DNA from: Zonotrichia leucophrys gambelii
Taxonomy: Eukaryota > Chordata > Aves > Passeriformes > Passerellidae
DNA: 64,000 bases
Reading direction: 5' to 3'
Assembly (NCBI RefSeq): GCF_028769735.1
Contig: NC_088194.1
Location: forward strand, 2,550,319 to 2,614,318
The notes under the pieces are model-generated. The model did no database searches. It saw nothing but the letters and a program-made list of their open reading frames with translations, and was not told the DNA's origin. The translations under genes and the position numbers were made by a program. Shown here in pieces: positions 11,320-24,700 of this stretch; the first letter of the stretch is position 1; every line of letters begins with the position of its first letter.

Positions 11320-11905
11320 GGGGGTGTCCCCGGTGTCCCCGTGGTGACCCCCGGTGTCCCCTCAGCCCCAGGGACATCCCCAATGTCCCCACTGTGACCC
11401 CCCCAATGTCCCTATTGTGTCCCCAGTGTCCTCACGGTGTCCCTCGATGTCCCCTCAGCCCCAGGGACCCCCCCACAGTGTCCCCAAGGGTCCCCCAATG
11501 TCCCCACTGTGACCCCCAATGTCCCCACTGTGACCCCCAATGTCCCTTCAGCCCCCAGGGTTGTCCCCACAATGTCCCCAGGTGTCCCAAATGTCACCCC
11601 AAAGGGTCCCCCAATGCCACCAGGGACCCTCAGGGTCTCCTCCAGCCCCCAGGGTCCCCCCACAATGTCCCTTCGATGTCCCCAAGGACCCCACAATGTC
11701 CCCAGTGACTCCCCAATGTCCCCAGAGATCCCCCCACTGTCCCCAAGGAACCCCCAATGTCCCCAGTGTTCCCCCAATGTTCCCCCAGTGTCCCCAGTGT
11801 CCCCAGGTTGCCGCCAGTGTCCCCCCAATGTCCCCAGGGACCCCTCAATGTCTCCAGTGTCCCCACATTGTCCCCCCATTGTCCCCAGTGTCACCAGGCC
11901 AGGTA
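11320..11905. repeat. minisatellite between the convergent KCNJ10 and F11R ends
   Basis: Degenerate CCCCAATGTCCCCAGTG units fill the 600 bp between the two poly(A) signals. Confidence 0.85.
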
Positions 11906-11916
11906 AAGGACACAGG

Positions 11917-11922
11917 TTTATT
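11917..11922 (-). terminator. F11R: F11R poly(A) signal
   Basis: TTTATT on the + strand reads AATAAA on the F11R sense strand, about 810 bp after the F11R stop codon. No earlier AATAAA was noted in the UTR. Confidence 0.6.
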
Positions 11923-12229
11923 CCCAGTACCCCCCCCACGCTCCCAGTTCAGGGGGGTCACTGGGACCAGTGGGACACTGGTGCTGTCCCCAGGTGGTGG
12001 CACCAGCCCTGTCCCCCCCCAGAGCCCCCCGGGGACAGAGAGGGGACAGGGAGGGACAATGGGGGGGGACAACAAGAGGGAACGAGGGGAGGGGACAATG
12101 GGGGGGACAAAAAGGGGGACAAGGGGAGAATGGGAGGGGACAATGGGGGACACAAAGAGGGGACACAAAGAGGGGGCACAGGGACCCCCCCAAGTTCCAG
12201 AGGCAGCGGCGGCGAAGGCACCGGAGAGG

Positions 12230-12690
12230 CTTTAAAAAAACCGCGGCGAAAATCCCGCGGGAATTCCCAAAATCCTACAGGAATTCCCAAAAATCCTGCG
12301 GGAATTCTCTAAAAAATCCTGCGGGAATTCTCTAAAAATTCCACGAGATTCCCAAAATTCCATGGAATTCATAAAATCCCACAGAACTCCCAAAAATCCC
12401 AGGGGGAAATTCCGAAAATCCTGCAGGAATTCCCAAAAACCCTACAGAAATTCCCAAATCCCACAGGAAATTCCCCAAATCCTGCAGAATTCCGAAAATC
12501 CCGCGGGAATTCCCAAAATCCCATGGATCTCCTAAAACCCCACAGAATTCTGAAAATCCTGCAGGAATTCCCAAAAATCCCGCGGGAATTCTCAAATCCC
12601 ACAGGAAATTCCCAAAATCCCACAGGAAATTCCCCAAATCCCGTGGATCTCCTAAAATCTCGCGGAATTCTCCAAATCCCGCGGAATTCC
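12230..12690. repeat. minisatellite, GGAATTCCCAAAATCC units (F11R 3' UTR)
   Basis: About 18 units of 22-26 bp, each usually carrying the palindrome GGAATTCC. Confidence 0.88.
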
Positions 12691-12730
12691 GGGAATTGGG
12701 AAAAAGCGTCCGGGGGCGGCGGGGACGACG

Positions 12731-12766
12731 TCACACCAGGAACGAGGAGGTTTGCTTGAACTCGCT
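12731..12766 (-). CDS. F11R: F11R exon 10, PDZ-binding C-terminus
   Basis: Twelve codons after a CCCCACAG acceptor encode S-E-F-K-Q-T-S-S-F-L-V and a stop, almost identical to the mammalian JAM-A end. It lies 2.2 kb beyond the previous exon, across a large minisatellite. Confidence 0.93.
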   Translation of the reverse strand, partial: SEFKQTSSFLV

Positions 12767-15700
12767 CTGTGGGGACACACATGGGGACATCAATGGGCAC
12801 ATGGGGACAGACATGGGGACAGCCATGGGGACACAGGGACAGCCATGGGGACATCAATGGGGACAGCCATGGGGACATGGGGCAGGCATGGAGACAGGCA
12901 TGGGTACATGGGGACATCAATGGGGACATCAATGGGGACATGGGGCAGGCATGGAGACAGGCATGGGTACATGGGGACATCAATGGGGACAGCCATGGGG
13001 ACACGGGGAGATCAATGGGGACAGGGATGGAGACATGGGGACATCAACAGGGACACAGGGACATTGATGGGGACAGCCATGGGAACATGGGGACATCAAT
13101 GGGGACATCAATGGGGACACAGGGACAGCCATGGGGACATCAATGGGGACAGCCATGGGGACACAGGGACAGCCATAGGGACATGGATGAGGACAGCCAT
13201 GGGGACATGAATGGGGACATGGGGACAGGGATGGGGACATGGATGGGGACATGGATGGGGACATGGATGGGGACATGGGGACATGGGGACATGGATGGGG
13301 ACACAGGGACAGCCATGGGGACATCAATGGGGACATCAATGGGGACATCAATGGGGACATGGGGGAGGCATGGGGACACAGGGAGATCAATGGGGACAGG
13401 GATGGAGACATGGGAACATTGACAGGGACATCAATGGGGACATCGATGGGGACATGGATGGGAACATCAATGGGAACATGGGGACAGCCATGGGGACATG
13501 GATGGGGACACGGGCACAGCCATGGGGACATAAATGGGGTCATGGGGACAGGGATGGGGACATTGATGGGGACATGGATGGGGACATGGGGACAGCCATG
13601 GGGACATGGATGAGGATAGCCATGGGGACATGAATAGGGACATGGGGACAGGGATGGGGACATGGATGGGGACATGGGGACAGCCATGGGGACATGGATG
13701 GGGACACAGGGACAGCCATGGGGACAACAAGGGGGACATCGATGGGGACATCATGGGGACATCAATGGGGACATCATGGGGACATCAATGGGGACATGGG
13801 ACAGCCATGGGGACATGGGGAGATCAATGGGGACAGGGATGGAGACATGGGGACATTGACAGGGACACAGGGACATCAATGGGGACATCGATGGGGACAT
13901 GGATGGGAACATCAATGGGAACATGGGGACATCGATGGGGACATGGATGGGGACACGGGGACAGCCATGGGGACATGGATGGGGACAGACATGGGGACAC
14001 AGGGACAGCCATGGGGACATGAATGGGGACAGACATGGGGACATGAATGGGGTCATGGGGACAGGGATGGGGACATGGGGACAGGGATGGGGACAGCCAT
14101 GGGGACATGGATGGGGACACAGGGACAGCCATGGAGACAACAATGGGGACATCAATGGGGACATGGGACAGCCATGGGGACACGGGGAGATCAATGGGGA
14201 CAGGGATGGAGACATGGGGACATTGACAGGGACATCAATGGGGACAACAATGGGGACAGCCATGGGGACATGAATGGGGACATGGGGACAGGGATGGGGA
14301 CATGGATGGGGACACGGGGACAGCCATGGGGACATGAATGGGGACAGACATGGGGACATCAGTGGGGACAGCCATGGGGACATGGATGAGGACAGCCATG
14401 GGGACATGAATGGGGACATGGGGACATGGATGGGGACATGGATGGGGACATGGATGGGGACACAGGGACAGCCATGGGGACAACAATGGGGACATCAATG
14501 GGGACATCAATGGGGACATGGGACAGCCATGGGGACACGGGGAGATCAATGGGGACAGGGATGGAGACATGGGGACATTGACAGGGACATCAATGGGGAC
14601 AACAATGGGGACAGCCATGGGGACAGCCATGGGGACACAGGGACATCGATGGGGACATGGATGGGGACATGCAGACAGCCATGGAGACATCGATGGGGAC
14701 AGTGATGGGACATTCATGGGGACAGTGACAAGGACATTAATAGGGACACAGTGACACCAATGGGGACATGGGAAGGTCAATGGGGACATTACTGGGGACA
14801 TGGTGACATGCATGGGGACATCACAGGTGACACCATCCCCCTCCCACCACCCCCCAGGACCCTCCTGCCAAGGGACCCTGGGGACACCGGGGTGTCCCCC
14901 TGCCACTGGGGTGTCCCCGCCAGGGCGGTGGCATGTCCTGGTGTCCCCACATTGTCCCCACATTGTCCTCACCTCGCTGCGCCGCGAGGGCTGGCTGTAA
15001 ATCACCTTCTTCCCTCCGGCACTGCGGGAAAATCGGCAATTTGGGATGTGCCACCCCCCCGTGTCCCCTCTGTCCCCACAGGGACCGGGGGGACACCAGG
15101 GGGACACCGAGGTGGCACTGGGGGGAGGTGGGGTCACCCAGGAGGAGGAGGAGGTGGCTCCAGTGTCACTCACTCTGTTTTTTCTGGAAAAAAGGGAAAA
15201 AACGGGGGTCAGGGAGGGGAGGGGACACGGGGGGGACATTACTGGGACATGGGGACACGGGGACATCCCCAGGGACACAGGGACATTCCCAGTCCACCCC
15301 AGTCCAGACCATTCCCAGTCCCTCCCACTCCCTTCCAGTTCCTCCCAGTTCCATCTCAATCCATCCCAGTCCCTCCCAGCCCCATCCCAGTCCCTCCCAG
15401 TCCATTCCCAGTCCCTCCCAGTCCATTCCCATTCCCTCCCAGTCACTCCCAATCCCCCCCAGTCCCATCCCAGTCCATTCCCAGTCCCTCCCAGTCACTC
15501 CCAGTCCATTCCCAACCCCTCCCAACCACTCCCAGTCCATCCCAGTCCATTCCCAGCCCATCCCAATCCCCCCCAGTCCCTCCCAATCCATCCCAGTCCC
15601 TCCCAGCCCATTCCCAGTCCCTCCCAGTCCATTCCCAGTCACTCCCAATCCATCCCAGTCCATTCCCAACCATTCCCATTCCCTCCCAGTCCATCCCAGT

Positions 15701-18700
15701 CCACTCCCAGTCCATTCCCAGTCCCTCCCAGTCCATTCCCAACTCCTCCCAACCCCTCCCAGTCCATCCCAGTCCATTCCCAGTCCATCCCAATCCCCCC
15801 CAGTCCCTCCCAGTCTCTCACTGCTGAAGTAGCCGCGCCTGTAGGCGAACCAGACGCCGAAGGCAGCGAGCCCCAGGAACAGGAGCAGCAGCACCACGGC
15901 GGCCACGATGCCGCCCACGTTCACCTCGCCTGCGGGACACACACAGGGGGATCCCATGGGATCGGGGGGATCCCACGGGATTGGGGGGATTGGGGGCACC
16001 CCATGGGATCACAGGGATTCAAGGGGATTGGGGAGATCCCACAGGACTGGGGAGAACGGGGGGATCCCACGGGATCACAGGGATCCAGTGGGATTGGGGG
16101 CATCAGGAGGGATTGGGGAGATCCCACAGGATTGGGGGGATCCAATGGGATCAGGGGGATCCCATGGGACTGGGGGATCCCACAGGGTTGGGGGGATCGG
16201 GGAGATCCCATGGGATTGGGGAGGGTTCAATGGGATCAGGGGGATCCCATGGGACTGGGGGATCCCACAGGGTTGGGGGGATCGGGGGGATTCAATGGGA
16301 TCAGGAGGGATCCAATGGCATCAGGGGCATCTAACAGGATTGGGGGGACCCCATGGGATCAGGGGGATCAGGGAGATCCCACAGGATCGGGGAGATCCTG
16401 TGGGACTGGGGGATCGAGGAGACTGGGGGGATCCCACAGGATTGGGGGATTGGAGGATCCCACAAGATCGGGAGGATTGGGGGGAATCCAATGGGATCAG
16501 GGGGATCCAACAGGATCAGGGAGATCCCATGGGATCAGGAGGGATCCCACAGGACTGGGAAGACCCCACAGGATCAGGGGGATCCAATGGAACTGGGGGG
16601 ATCCAACAGGATCAGGAGGGATTGGGGAGATCCCATAGGATTGGGAGGATCCAACAGGATTGGCAAGGATCCCATGGGATCGGCAGGGATCCCACTGGAC
16701 TGAGGAGATTGGGATCAGAATGGGGATTGGGGATCAGGAATAGGATTGGAATGGAGATCAGGATTGGGGTCAGGATCAGGATGGGGATAAGGGTTGGGAT
16801 TGGGATCAGGATTGGGAATGGGATTAGATGGAGATCAGGATTGCGACTGGGACTGGGATGGGGATTGGGATCAGGATTGGGATTGGAAATGGGGATTGGG
16901 ATCAGGATGGGGATCAGGACTGGGATTGAGATTGGGATGAGATCAGGACCAGGACCAGGATCAGGATTGGGATCAGGACTGGGATGGGATCAGGATGGGG
17001 AATGGGATTGGGATCAGGATTGGGATGGGGACTGGGATCGGGATGGGGAATGGGATCAGGATTGGGAGTGGGATCAGGATTGGGATTAGCATTGGGATGG
17101 GGAATGGGATCGGGATGGGGACTGGGATCGGGGATTGGGATTGGGATGGGGAATGGGATGGGGATTGGGATCAGGATTGGCATTGGGATCGCGATGGGGA
17201 TAAGGATTGGGATGGGGAATGGGATTGGGAATAGGAGTGGGATCAGGATGGGGAATGGGATTGGGATCAGGATTGGGATGGGGATCGGGATTGGGATTGG
17301 GATCAGGATTGGGATTAGGATTGGGATGGGGAATGGGATTGGGAATAGGATTGGGATCAGGACTGGGATGGGGATTGGGATCGCTCCTTACTGGCCTCCA
17401 TGCGGAAGACGTCGGATTTCTGGGGGCTGCCCACGTTGTTGGAGGCCTCGCAGTGATAATCGCCCGTGTCCCAGCCCCCCACGGGCTCAAACACCTGCAA
17501 CGGGGCAGGGAAATGGGGGAAACAGGGAAAAATGGGGGGAAATGGGAAAAAATGGGGAAAAAATGGAGAAAAATTGGGAAAAATCGGAGAAAAATTGGGG
17601 AAAAAATGGGGGAGAAATGGGGAAAATAGAGGAGAAATGGGGGGAATGGGAATAAGGGAAAAATGGAGGGGAACAGGGGACAAATGGGGAAAAAATAGAG
17701 GAGAAAATAAGGGGAAAATGAAGGGGGAATGGGGGGGAAAGCAGAGAAATGGGGGGCAGGAAAAGGGAGAAAATTAGAGGATAACGGGAAAAGAGAGAAA
17801 GAGGAAAATGGGGAAAAGGGACAGGAAAATGTGGAAGGAAGAGGGAAAGGGCAGAAGGAGAGGAAAACAGGGAAAAGGACAGGAAAGGGGGAAAAGAGAG
17901 GAAAAGGGAGAAAGGGAGAAAAAACAGGGAAAAGGTGAGGGGGAGAGGGAGAAAGGGCAGGAAAAGGAGAGGAAAAGAGGGAAAAGGGGGAAAACGAGAG
18001 GAAAAGAGGGAAAAGGGCAGGAAAAGGTGAGAGGGAGAGGAAAAAGGTCAGGAAAAGGGGCAGGAAATCAGGGAGGGAAAACAGGTAAAAGGACAGGAAA
18101 ATGTGGAAGGGAAAGGGAAAAGGGCAGGAAAAGGTGAAAGAGGAGAACAGGGAAAAGGGAGAGGAAAATGGGGAAAGAGGAGAACAGGGAAAAGGGAGAG
18201 GAAAATGGGGAAAGGGCAAGGAAAAGGGGAGGAAATCAGGGAAAAGGGCAGGAAAACAGGGAAAGGGAGAAGGAGAAGGGGAGGAAATCAGGGAAAAGGA
18301 GAAGGAAAAGCAGGAAAAAGGCAGGAGGAAGGTGAGAGGGCTGGGGCAGAAGGCCGGGCACTGACCAGCTCCCCCGTGCGCGGGTCCAGGCTGTAGGAGG
18401 AGTTGCGGAAGGCGGGGCTGGATTTGGGGTCCTGGGGCAGCTCGGTGCCGTCCTTGTACCAGCGGAAGGTGGGAGGGGGCGAGCCCTGAGCCTCGGAGCA
18501 GCGCAGGACAGCGCGGGCACCCACCGTGGCAGAGCTGGGCACGTGTGCCAGCGGCTTCCCCGGGGGCACTGCACGGACATGGGGACAGTGACACAGTGAC
18601 ACAGGGACAGGACAGTGACAGCACTGCCCAGAGTCACTGTGACATGGGACAGGGACAGTGATGGGGACAAGGCCAGGGACCAGGGATGGGTGACAATGAC

Positions 18701-21700
18701 ATGGCCAGGGACAAGGTCAAGGACAGGGCGAAGGCCAATGCCAGGGATGAGGCCAAGGACAAGGGACAACACCAGGAATGGGGACAAGGGACAATGCCAG
18801 TAACGGGGACACGGCCAGGGCTGGGGACAGGGGACAAGGCCGGGGTTGGGGACAGGGTGGCCTCACCCTGCACGATGAGGTTGACCTCGGACTTGGCGAT
18901 GTGGCTGCCATCCCCCACCACCTCGCAGATGTACTTGCCGCTGTCCTCCCGTGTCACCGAGCCGAAGCGGATGGACGTGGGCGAGAACTGGACACGGTCC
19001 CGGTACGACTCTGGGGACACCAGGGGACATGGCAGGGACACCAGGGGACACCCTGGGGACACCCTGATGGCCCCACAGGCTTGAGGGCTCCCCAGTATCT
19101 CTGCAGAGACCCCCTCAATGTCCCCCATGGGCTTTGGGACCTCACAGATGTCCCCACAGGGCTCCTTCAATTGTCCCTGGTGTCCCTGATAATCCCAATG
19201 TCCCCCAATGTTCCCACTGTCCCCACTGTCCCCACTGTCCCCAGTGCCTCCCAATGTACCCAATATCCCCAATATCCCTGCTGTCCCCAATGTCCCCAGT
19301 GTACCCAAGGTCCCTGTGTCCCCCAATGTCCCCCACTGTCCCCAATATCCCTGCTGTCCCCAATGTCCCCAGTGCTCCCACCGTCCCCAATGTCACCCAT
19401 GTCCCTGCTGTCTCCAGTGTCTCCCTTATCCCCAGTATCCCCAATGTACCCAAGGTCTCTGTGTCCCCCAATGTCCCCAGTGCCCCCAGTGTTCCCAATA
19501 TCCCTTCTGTCCCCAATGTCACCAATGTCACCCAGTCCCTCTGTCCCCCACGCCCCTGCTGTCTCCAGTGTCTCCCTTATCCCCAGTATCCCCAATGTAC
19601 CCAAGGTCTCTGTGTCCCCCAATGTCCCCCAGTGTCCCCAATGTCCCCCAGTGTCCCCAATATCCCTGCTGTCCCCAATGTCACCAATGTCACCCACTGT
19701 CCCCTCTGTCCCTGCTGTCTCCAGTGTCTCCCATATCCCCAGTGTTCCAGTGCCCCACAGTGTCCCCAGTGTCCCCAACACCCCCGATGTGCCCAATGTC
19801 CCCCATGTCCCCAATCTCCCCTGCTGTCCCCAAATGTCCCCAATGTCCCCAAAGTCCCCTGGTACCTGTGAGCTCCCCCCCGTAGTAGATCAGTGTCAGG
19901 GATGAGCCCTTCTGGAATTTCCACTCGATGCGGGCGCTGCCCGAGCTGGAGCGGAACGCGGCGCAGCGCAGCTCCACGGCTGGGAACGGGTCAGAACCGG
20001 GCCAGAACCGGGTCAGAACCGGGAACAGGAATGGGAACCAGGTCAGAACCAGGAACAGGTCAGAACCGGGCAGAACCGGGGCAGAACCGAGACCAGAACC
20101 GGGTCAGAACCAGGAACTGGGTCAGAACCAGGAACGGGAACAGGTCAGAACTGGGAATGGGGGCAGAACCAGGAATGGGAACAGGTCAGAACCCGGGCGA
20201 GAACCAGGAATGGGGGCAGAACCAGGAATGGGAACGGGGCAGAACTGGGAACGGGAATGGGAATGGGTCAGAACCGGGACCAGAACTGGGCCAGAACCGG
20301 GAATGGGAACGGGGGCAGAACAGGGACCAGAGCTGGGAACAGGGTCAGAACCAGAACCAGGGTCAGAGCAGAACCGGGACCAGGAATGGGGTCAGAACCA
20401 GGACCAGAACCGGGGACAGAACAGGGACCAGGACTGGGACTGGAGTCAGAACAGAACTGGGACCAGGACCGGGGTCAGAACAGAACCAGGAACGAGACCG
20501 GGGTCAGAACCAGAACCGGGAACAGGGGCAGAACCAGGACCAGAACAGGGAATGGGGTCAGAACCGGGACCAGGAATGGGGTCAGAACCAGGACCAGACA
20601 GAATCAGGATGAGAACTGGGGTCAGACAGAACCAGGATCAGGATCAGAACCAGGACCAGAACTGGGACCGGGACCGGGGTCAGAACTGCGACCAGAACCA
20701 GGAGTGGGGGCAGAACCGGGACCAGAAGCAGGAACGGGGGCAGAACAGGGACTGGGACTGGGGTCAGAACAGAACCAGGACCAGAACCAGGCAGAACCGG
20801 GGTCAGAACAGAACCAGGACCAGACAGAACCAGGGTCAGAACCGGGACCACAACCAGGGTCAGAACAGAATCTGGGTCAGAACAGAACCAGGATCAGGGG
20901 TAGAACAGAACCAGGATCAGAACCAGGACTGGGGTCACAACTAGGACCGGGACCAGGGTCAGAACCAGGACTAGGACTAGAACCAGGCTCAGACAGAACC
21001 AGGACTGAGGTCAGAACCGGGACCAGAGAGAACCAGGGTCAGACAGAACTGGGACCAGGACCGGGGTCAGAACAGAACCAGGGTCAGACAGAATTGGAAC
21101 AGGCACCAGGGTCAGAACCAGGATCAAAACTGGGGTCAGACAGAATTGGAACCAGGCACAACCGCGGTCAGACAGAACCAGGACTGGGACCAGACCTGGG
21201 ACTGGAGAGAACCAGGGTCAGACAGAACCAGGGCCAGAACAGGACTGGGTCTGGGACAAGGCAGAACCGGGGTTAGACAGAACTGGGCTCAGCCAGAACC
21301 AGGATCGCCTCTGGGACCACCCAAACCAGGACCACCCAAACCAACCCCTCCAAACCTCCCCGGGTGCATCCCCAGGCTGGTGACACCATGGGGACACTCC
21401 CGGTGACACCGTGGGGACACTCACGTTTGTGCTCCGGCACTTCCTGGTCCTCCGAGGTCACCTGGGCTGCGGCCAGCGCGGCTGTGGGGACACCGGAGGG
21501 GAGGGGACGTCACCGGGAGCCCCAACAGGGCCACCGGGAGGTCACCGGGAGCCAGGGTGGGGCCACCGGGGCCGGGAGGTCACCGGGAGCCCCGGGCATG
21601 GCCACCAGGAGGTCACTGGGCACGGCCACCACCGGCAGCTGGAAAATCCCGTCCGGCCACTCCTGCCCTGCCCAGCTCCTGCTCTGCTCTGTCCCAGTTT

Positions 21701-24700
21701 CTGTTCCATTTCTGCCCAGTTTCTGCTCAGTTCTTTCCCATTTTCTGCTCAGTTCTTTCCCAGTTTCTCCCCAGTTTCTCCTCAGTTCTTTCCCAGTTTC
21801 TCCCCAGTTCTTTCCCAGTTTCTCCCCAGTTTCTCCTCAGTTCTTTCCCAGTTTCTGCTCAGTTCTTTCCCAGTTTCTCCTCAGTTCTTTCCCAGTTTCT
21901 CCTCAGTTCTTTCCCAGTTTCTGCTCAGTTCTTTCCCAGTTTCTCCTCAGTTCTTTCCCATTTTCTGCTCAGTTCTTTCCCAGTTTCTGCTCAGTTCTTT
22001 CCCAGTTTCTCCCCATTATCTGCTCAGCATTTTCCCAGTTTCTCCCCAGCTTCTGCTCAGTTCTTTCCCAGTTTCTCCCCAGTTTCTGCTCAGTTCTTTC
22101 CCAGTTTCTGCCCAATTCTTACCCAGTTTCTACTCAATTTTTGCCCAGTTCCTGCCTATTTTCTATTTAGTTTCTACCCAGTTCTTTCCCAGTTCCTGCC
22201 CAATTTCTTCCCAGTTTTTACCCAGTTTCTGCTCAGCTCTTTCCCACTTTCCCCCCAGTTTCTACTCCATTTCTGCCCAGTTTCCACCCAGTTTCTACCA
22301 AGTCCTTTCCCACTTTCTCCCCCGTTTCTGCCCAGTCCCTTCCCACCTCCTGCCCAATTCTTACCCAGTTTCTATTCAGTTTCTGCCCAGGTCTTTCCCA
22401 GTTCCTGCCCAGTTTCTTCCCATTTCCTGCCCAGTTATTTCCCAGTTTCTGCCCAGTTCTTCCTCAGTTTCTGCCCGTTTCTTGCCCATTTCTGCCCAGT
22501 TTTTGCTATTTCTGCCCAGTTCTTATCCAGTTTCTGCCCATTTCCTACCCAGTTTCTGCTCAGTCTCTGCTCAGTTCTTTCCCAGTTTCTCCCCCGTTCT
22601 TTCCCAATTTCTGCCCATTTCTTGCCATTTCTGCCCAGTTTCCAGCTCTGCCCAGTTTCTACCCTGTTCTTTCCAGTTCCTGCCCAATTTCTTCCCAGTT
22701 CTTTCCAGTTTCTCCCCTGTTCTTTCCAATTTCTGCCCAGTTTCCAGCTCTGCCCAGTTTCTGCTCAGTTCTTTCCCAGTTCCTGCCCAATTTCTTCCCA
22801 GTTTTTACCCAGTTTCTGCTCAGTTCTTTCCCAGTTTCTCCCCAGTTCTTTCCCAGTTTCTGCCCAGATCCTGCCCGGTTTTTACCCAGTTTCTACCCAA
22901 TTTCTGCCCAGTCCCTGCCCATTTCCTGCCCACTTTCGCAGGAAACCGGCCGGGAATGTCGCAATCCCGAGCTCGGCAGGGACACGCCCGTCCTGTGTCC
23001 CCCTCCCGTCCGTGTCCCCTTTGTGTCCCCTTTGTGTCCCCTCCGAGCTGGGACATTCCCGGAGCCGGGTTTGGCTCGGGTGACTCATTCCAGGCGGGAT
23101 TGGCACCGGGATTGGCACCGGGATTGGCACCGGGATTGGCACCGGGATTGTCCCGGGATCGGCACCGGGATCGGCACCGCCCGCGCCACCTTTGCACCCC
23201 CGGGGCCGCTGCCAAGCGAAACCCGGGCGGGAAAATCGGGATCGGGGGGGGAAAATCGGGATTTTTTTGGGGAAAATGGGGATTTAGGAGGGAAAAATCG
23301 GGATTTGGGGGGAAGAAAATCGGGATTTAGGGGGGAAAAATCGGGACTTTTTTGGGAAAAATGGGGATTTAGGAGAGAAAAATCGGGATTTGGGGGGAAG
23401 AAAATCGGGATGTTTTGGGGGAAAAAAATAGGATTTTTTGGGGGAAAATCGGGATTTAGGAGGGAAGAAAATTGGGATTTAGGGGGAAGAAAATCGGGAT
23501 TTAGGGGGAAGAAAATCGGGATTTTTTGGGGGAAAATGGGATTTTTTGGGGAAAAAAAATGGGATTTTTTTGGGGGGGAAATCGGGACTTTTGGGGGGGG
23601 AAATTCAGATTTGGGGGGGGAAAATTGGAATTTGGGAGAGGAAAAGGGGATTCAGAGGGGAAAATAAGGACCTTTAGGGAGGGGAAAATCAGGACTTGTA
23701 GAGGAAAAATTGCGATTTGGGGGAAAAATTGGGATTTAGGGGGGGAAAAATCGGGATTGGGGGGGAGGAAATCGGGTTTTGGGGGGAACAAACTGGAATC
23801 AGGATGGGATTTTGGGGCTGTTTGTGTGGATTTGGGGAATAAACAAAGGATGGGAACATCCCGTGGGAGTCTGGGATCAACCCGGGCCTGTCAGGACTGG
23901 GTTTAAATCTGCCAGAATTGGGAAAATCCTGACCTGGTTTGGGTCCAGATCAGATGGAATCGGGTCCATCCTGCCCTAATTTGGGTCTAAACCAGGCGGG
24001 ATCAGGAAAATCCCAACCTGAGCCGGGACCACATTTGGGATTGGGTTAAATAAACCAGAATTGGGTTAATCCCGACCTGGTTTGGGTCGAAATAAACCAG
24101 GATCGGGTTAATCCCAACTCATTTTGGGTCCAAATAAACCAGGATCGGGTTAATTCCGACTCATTTTGGGTCTAAATAAACCAGGATTGGGTTAACCCCA
24201 AATCATTTTGGGTCCAAATAAACTGGGATCGAGTTCATCCGGATGCATTTTGGGTCTAAATAAACCAGGATCGGGTTAATCCCGACTCATTTTGGGTCCA
24301 AATAAACCGGAATTGGGTTAGTCCTGACCCATTTTAGGTCTCAATAAACCGGGATAAAGTTAATCCCGACCCGGTTTGGGTCCAAATAAACCAGGATCAG
24401 GTTAGTCCTGACTTGGTTTGGGTCTAAATAAACCGGAATTGGGTCAGTCCCGACTCATTTTGGGTCCAAATAAACCGGAATTGGCTTAATCCCGACTCGT
24501 TTTGGGTCCAAATAAACCGGAATTGGGTCAGTCCCGACTCGTTTTGGGTCCGAATAAACCGGAATCGGGTCAGTCCCGCCTCAGGCCGGGTGCAGCCCAG
24601 GCGGGATCGGGTTAATCCCGGGATTGTCGCACACAATGGAGGGGACAGGAAGGGACAGGAAGGGCCCCCCCCGCTCCGGACGCGCCGCCGGGACCCCCCC

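Larger units (their letters stand above)
9453..11320 (+). other. KCNJ10: KCNJ10 3' untranslated region
   Basis: No other gene intervenes between the KCNJ10 stop and the first + strand AATAAA at 11298-11303. The UTR of about 1.85 kb would consist largely of a minisatellite (9560-10930) followed by a unique GC-rich tail. Confidence 0.6.
11900..12730 (-). other. F11R: F11R 3' untranslated region
   Basis: The segment runs from the stop codon at 12731 to the AATAAA at 11917. It contains a minisatellite (12230-12690) and a purine-rich unique part. Confidence 0.6.

Noticed and set aside
12769..15452. Long open frames on both strands across the F11R intron array
   Set aside because: The repeat unit lacks stops in several frames. 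The products are G-T-W-G-H or P-C-P-H-V repeats with no start context or splice logic.
21411..23330. 639-codon Phe/Ser/Pro-rich open frame
   Set aside because: It is translation of the CCCAGTTTCT minisatellite inside F11R intron 1.
24080..24570. CRISPR-like regular spacing
   Set aside because: The whole 42-bp unit is repeated, without unique spacers, and the context is vertebrate.
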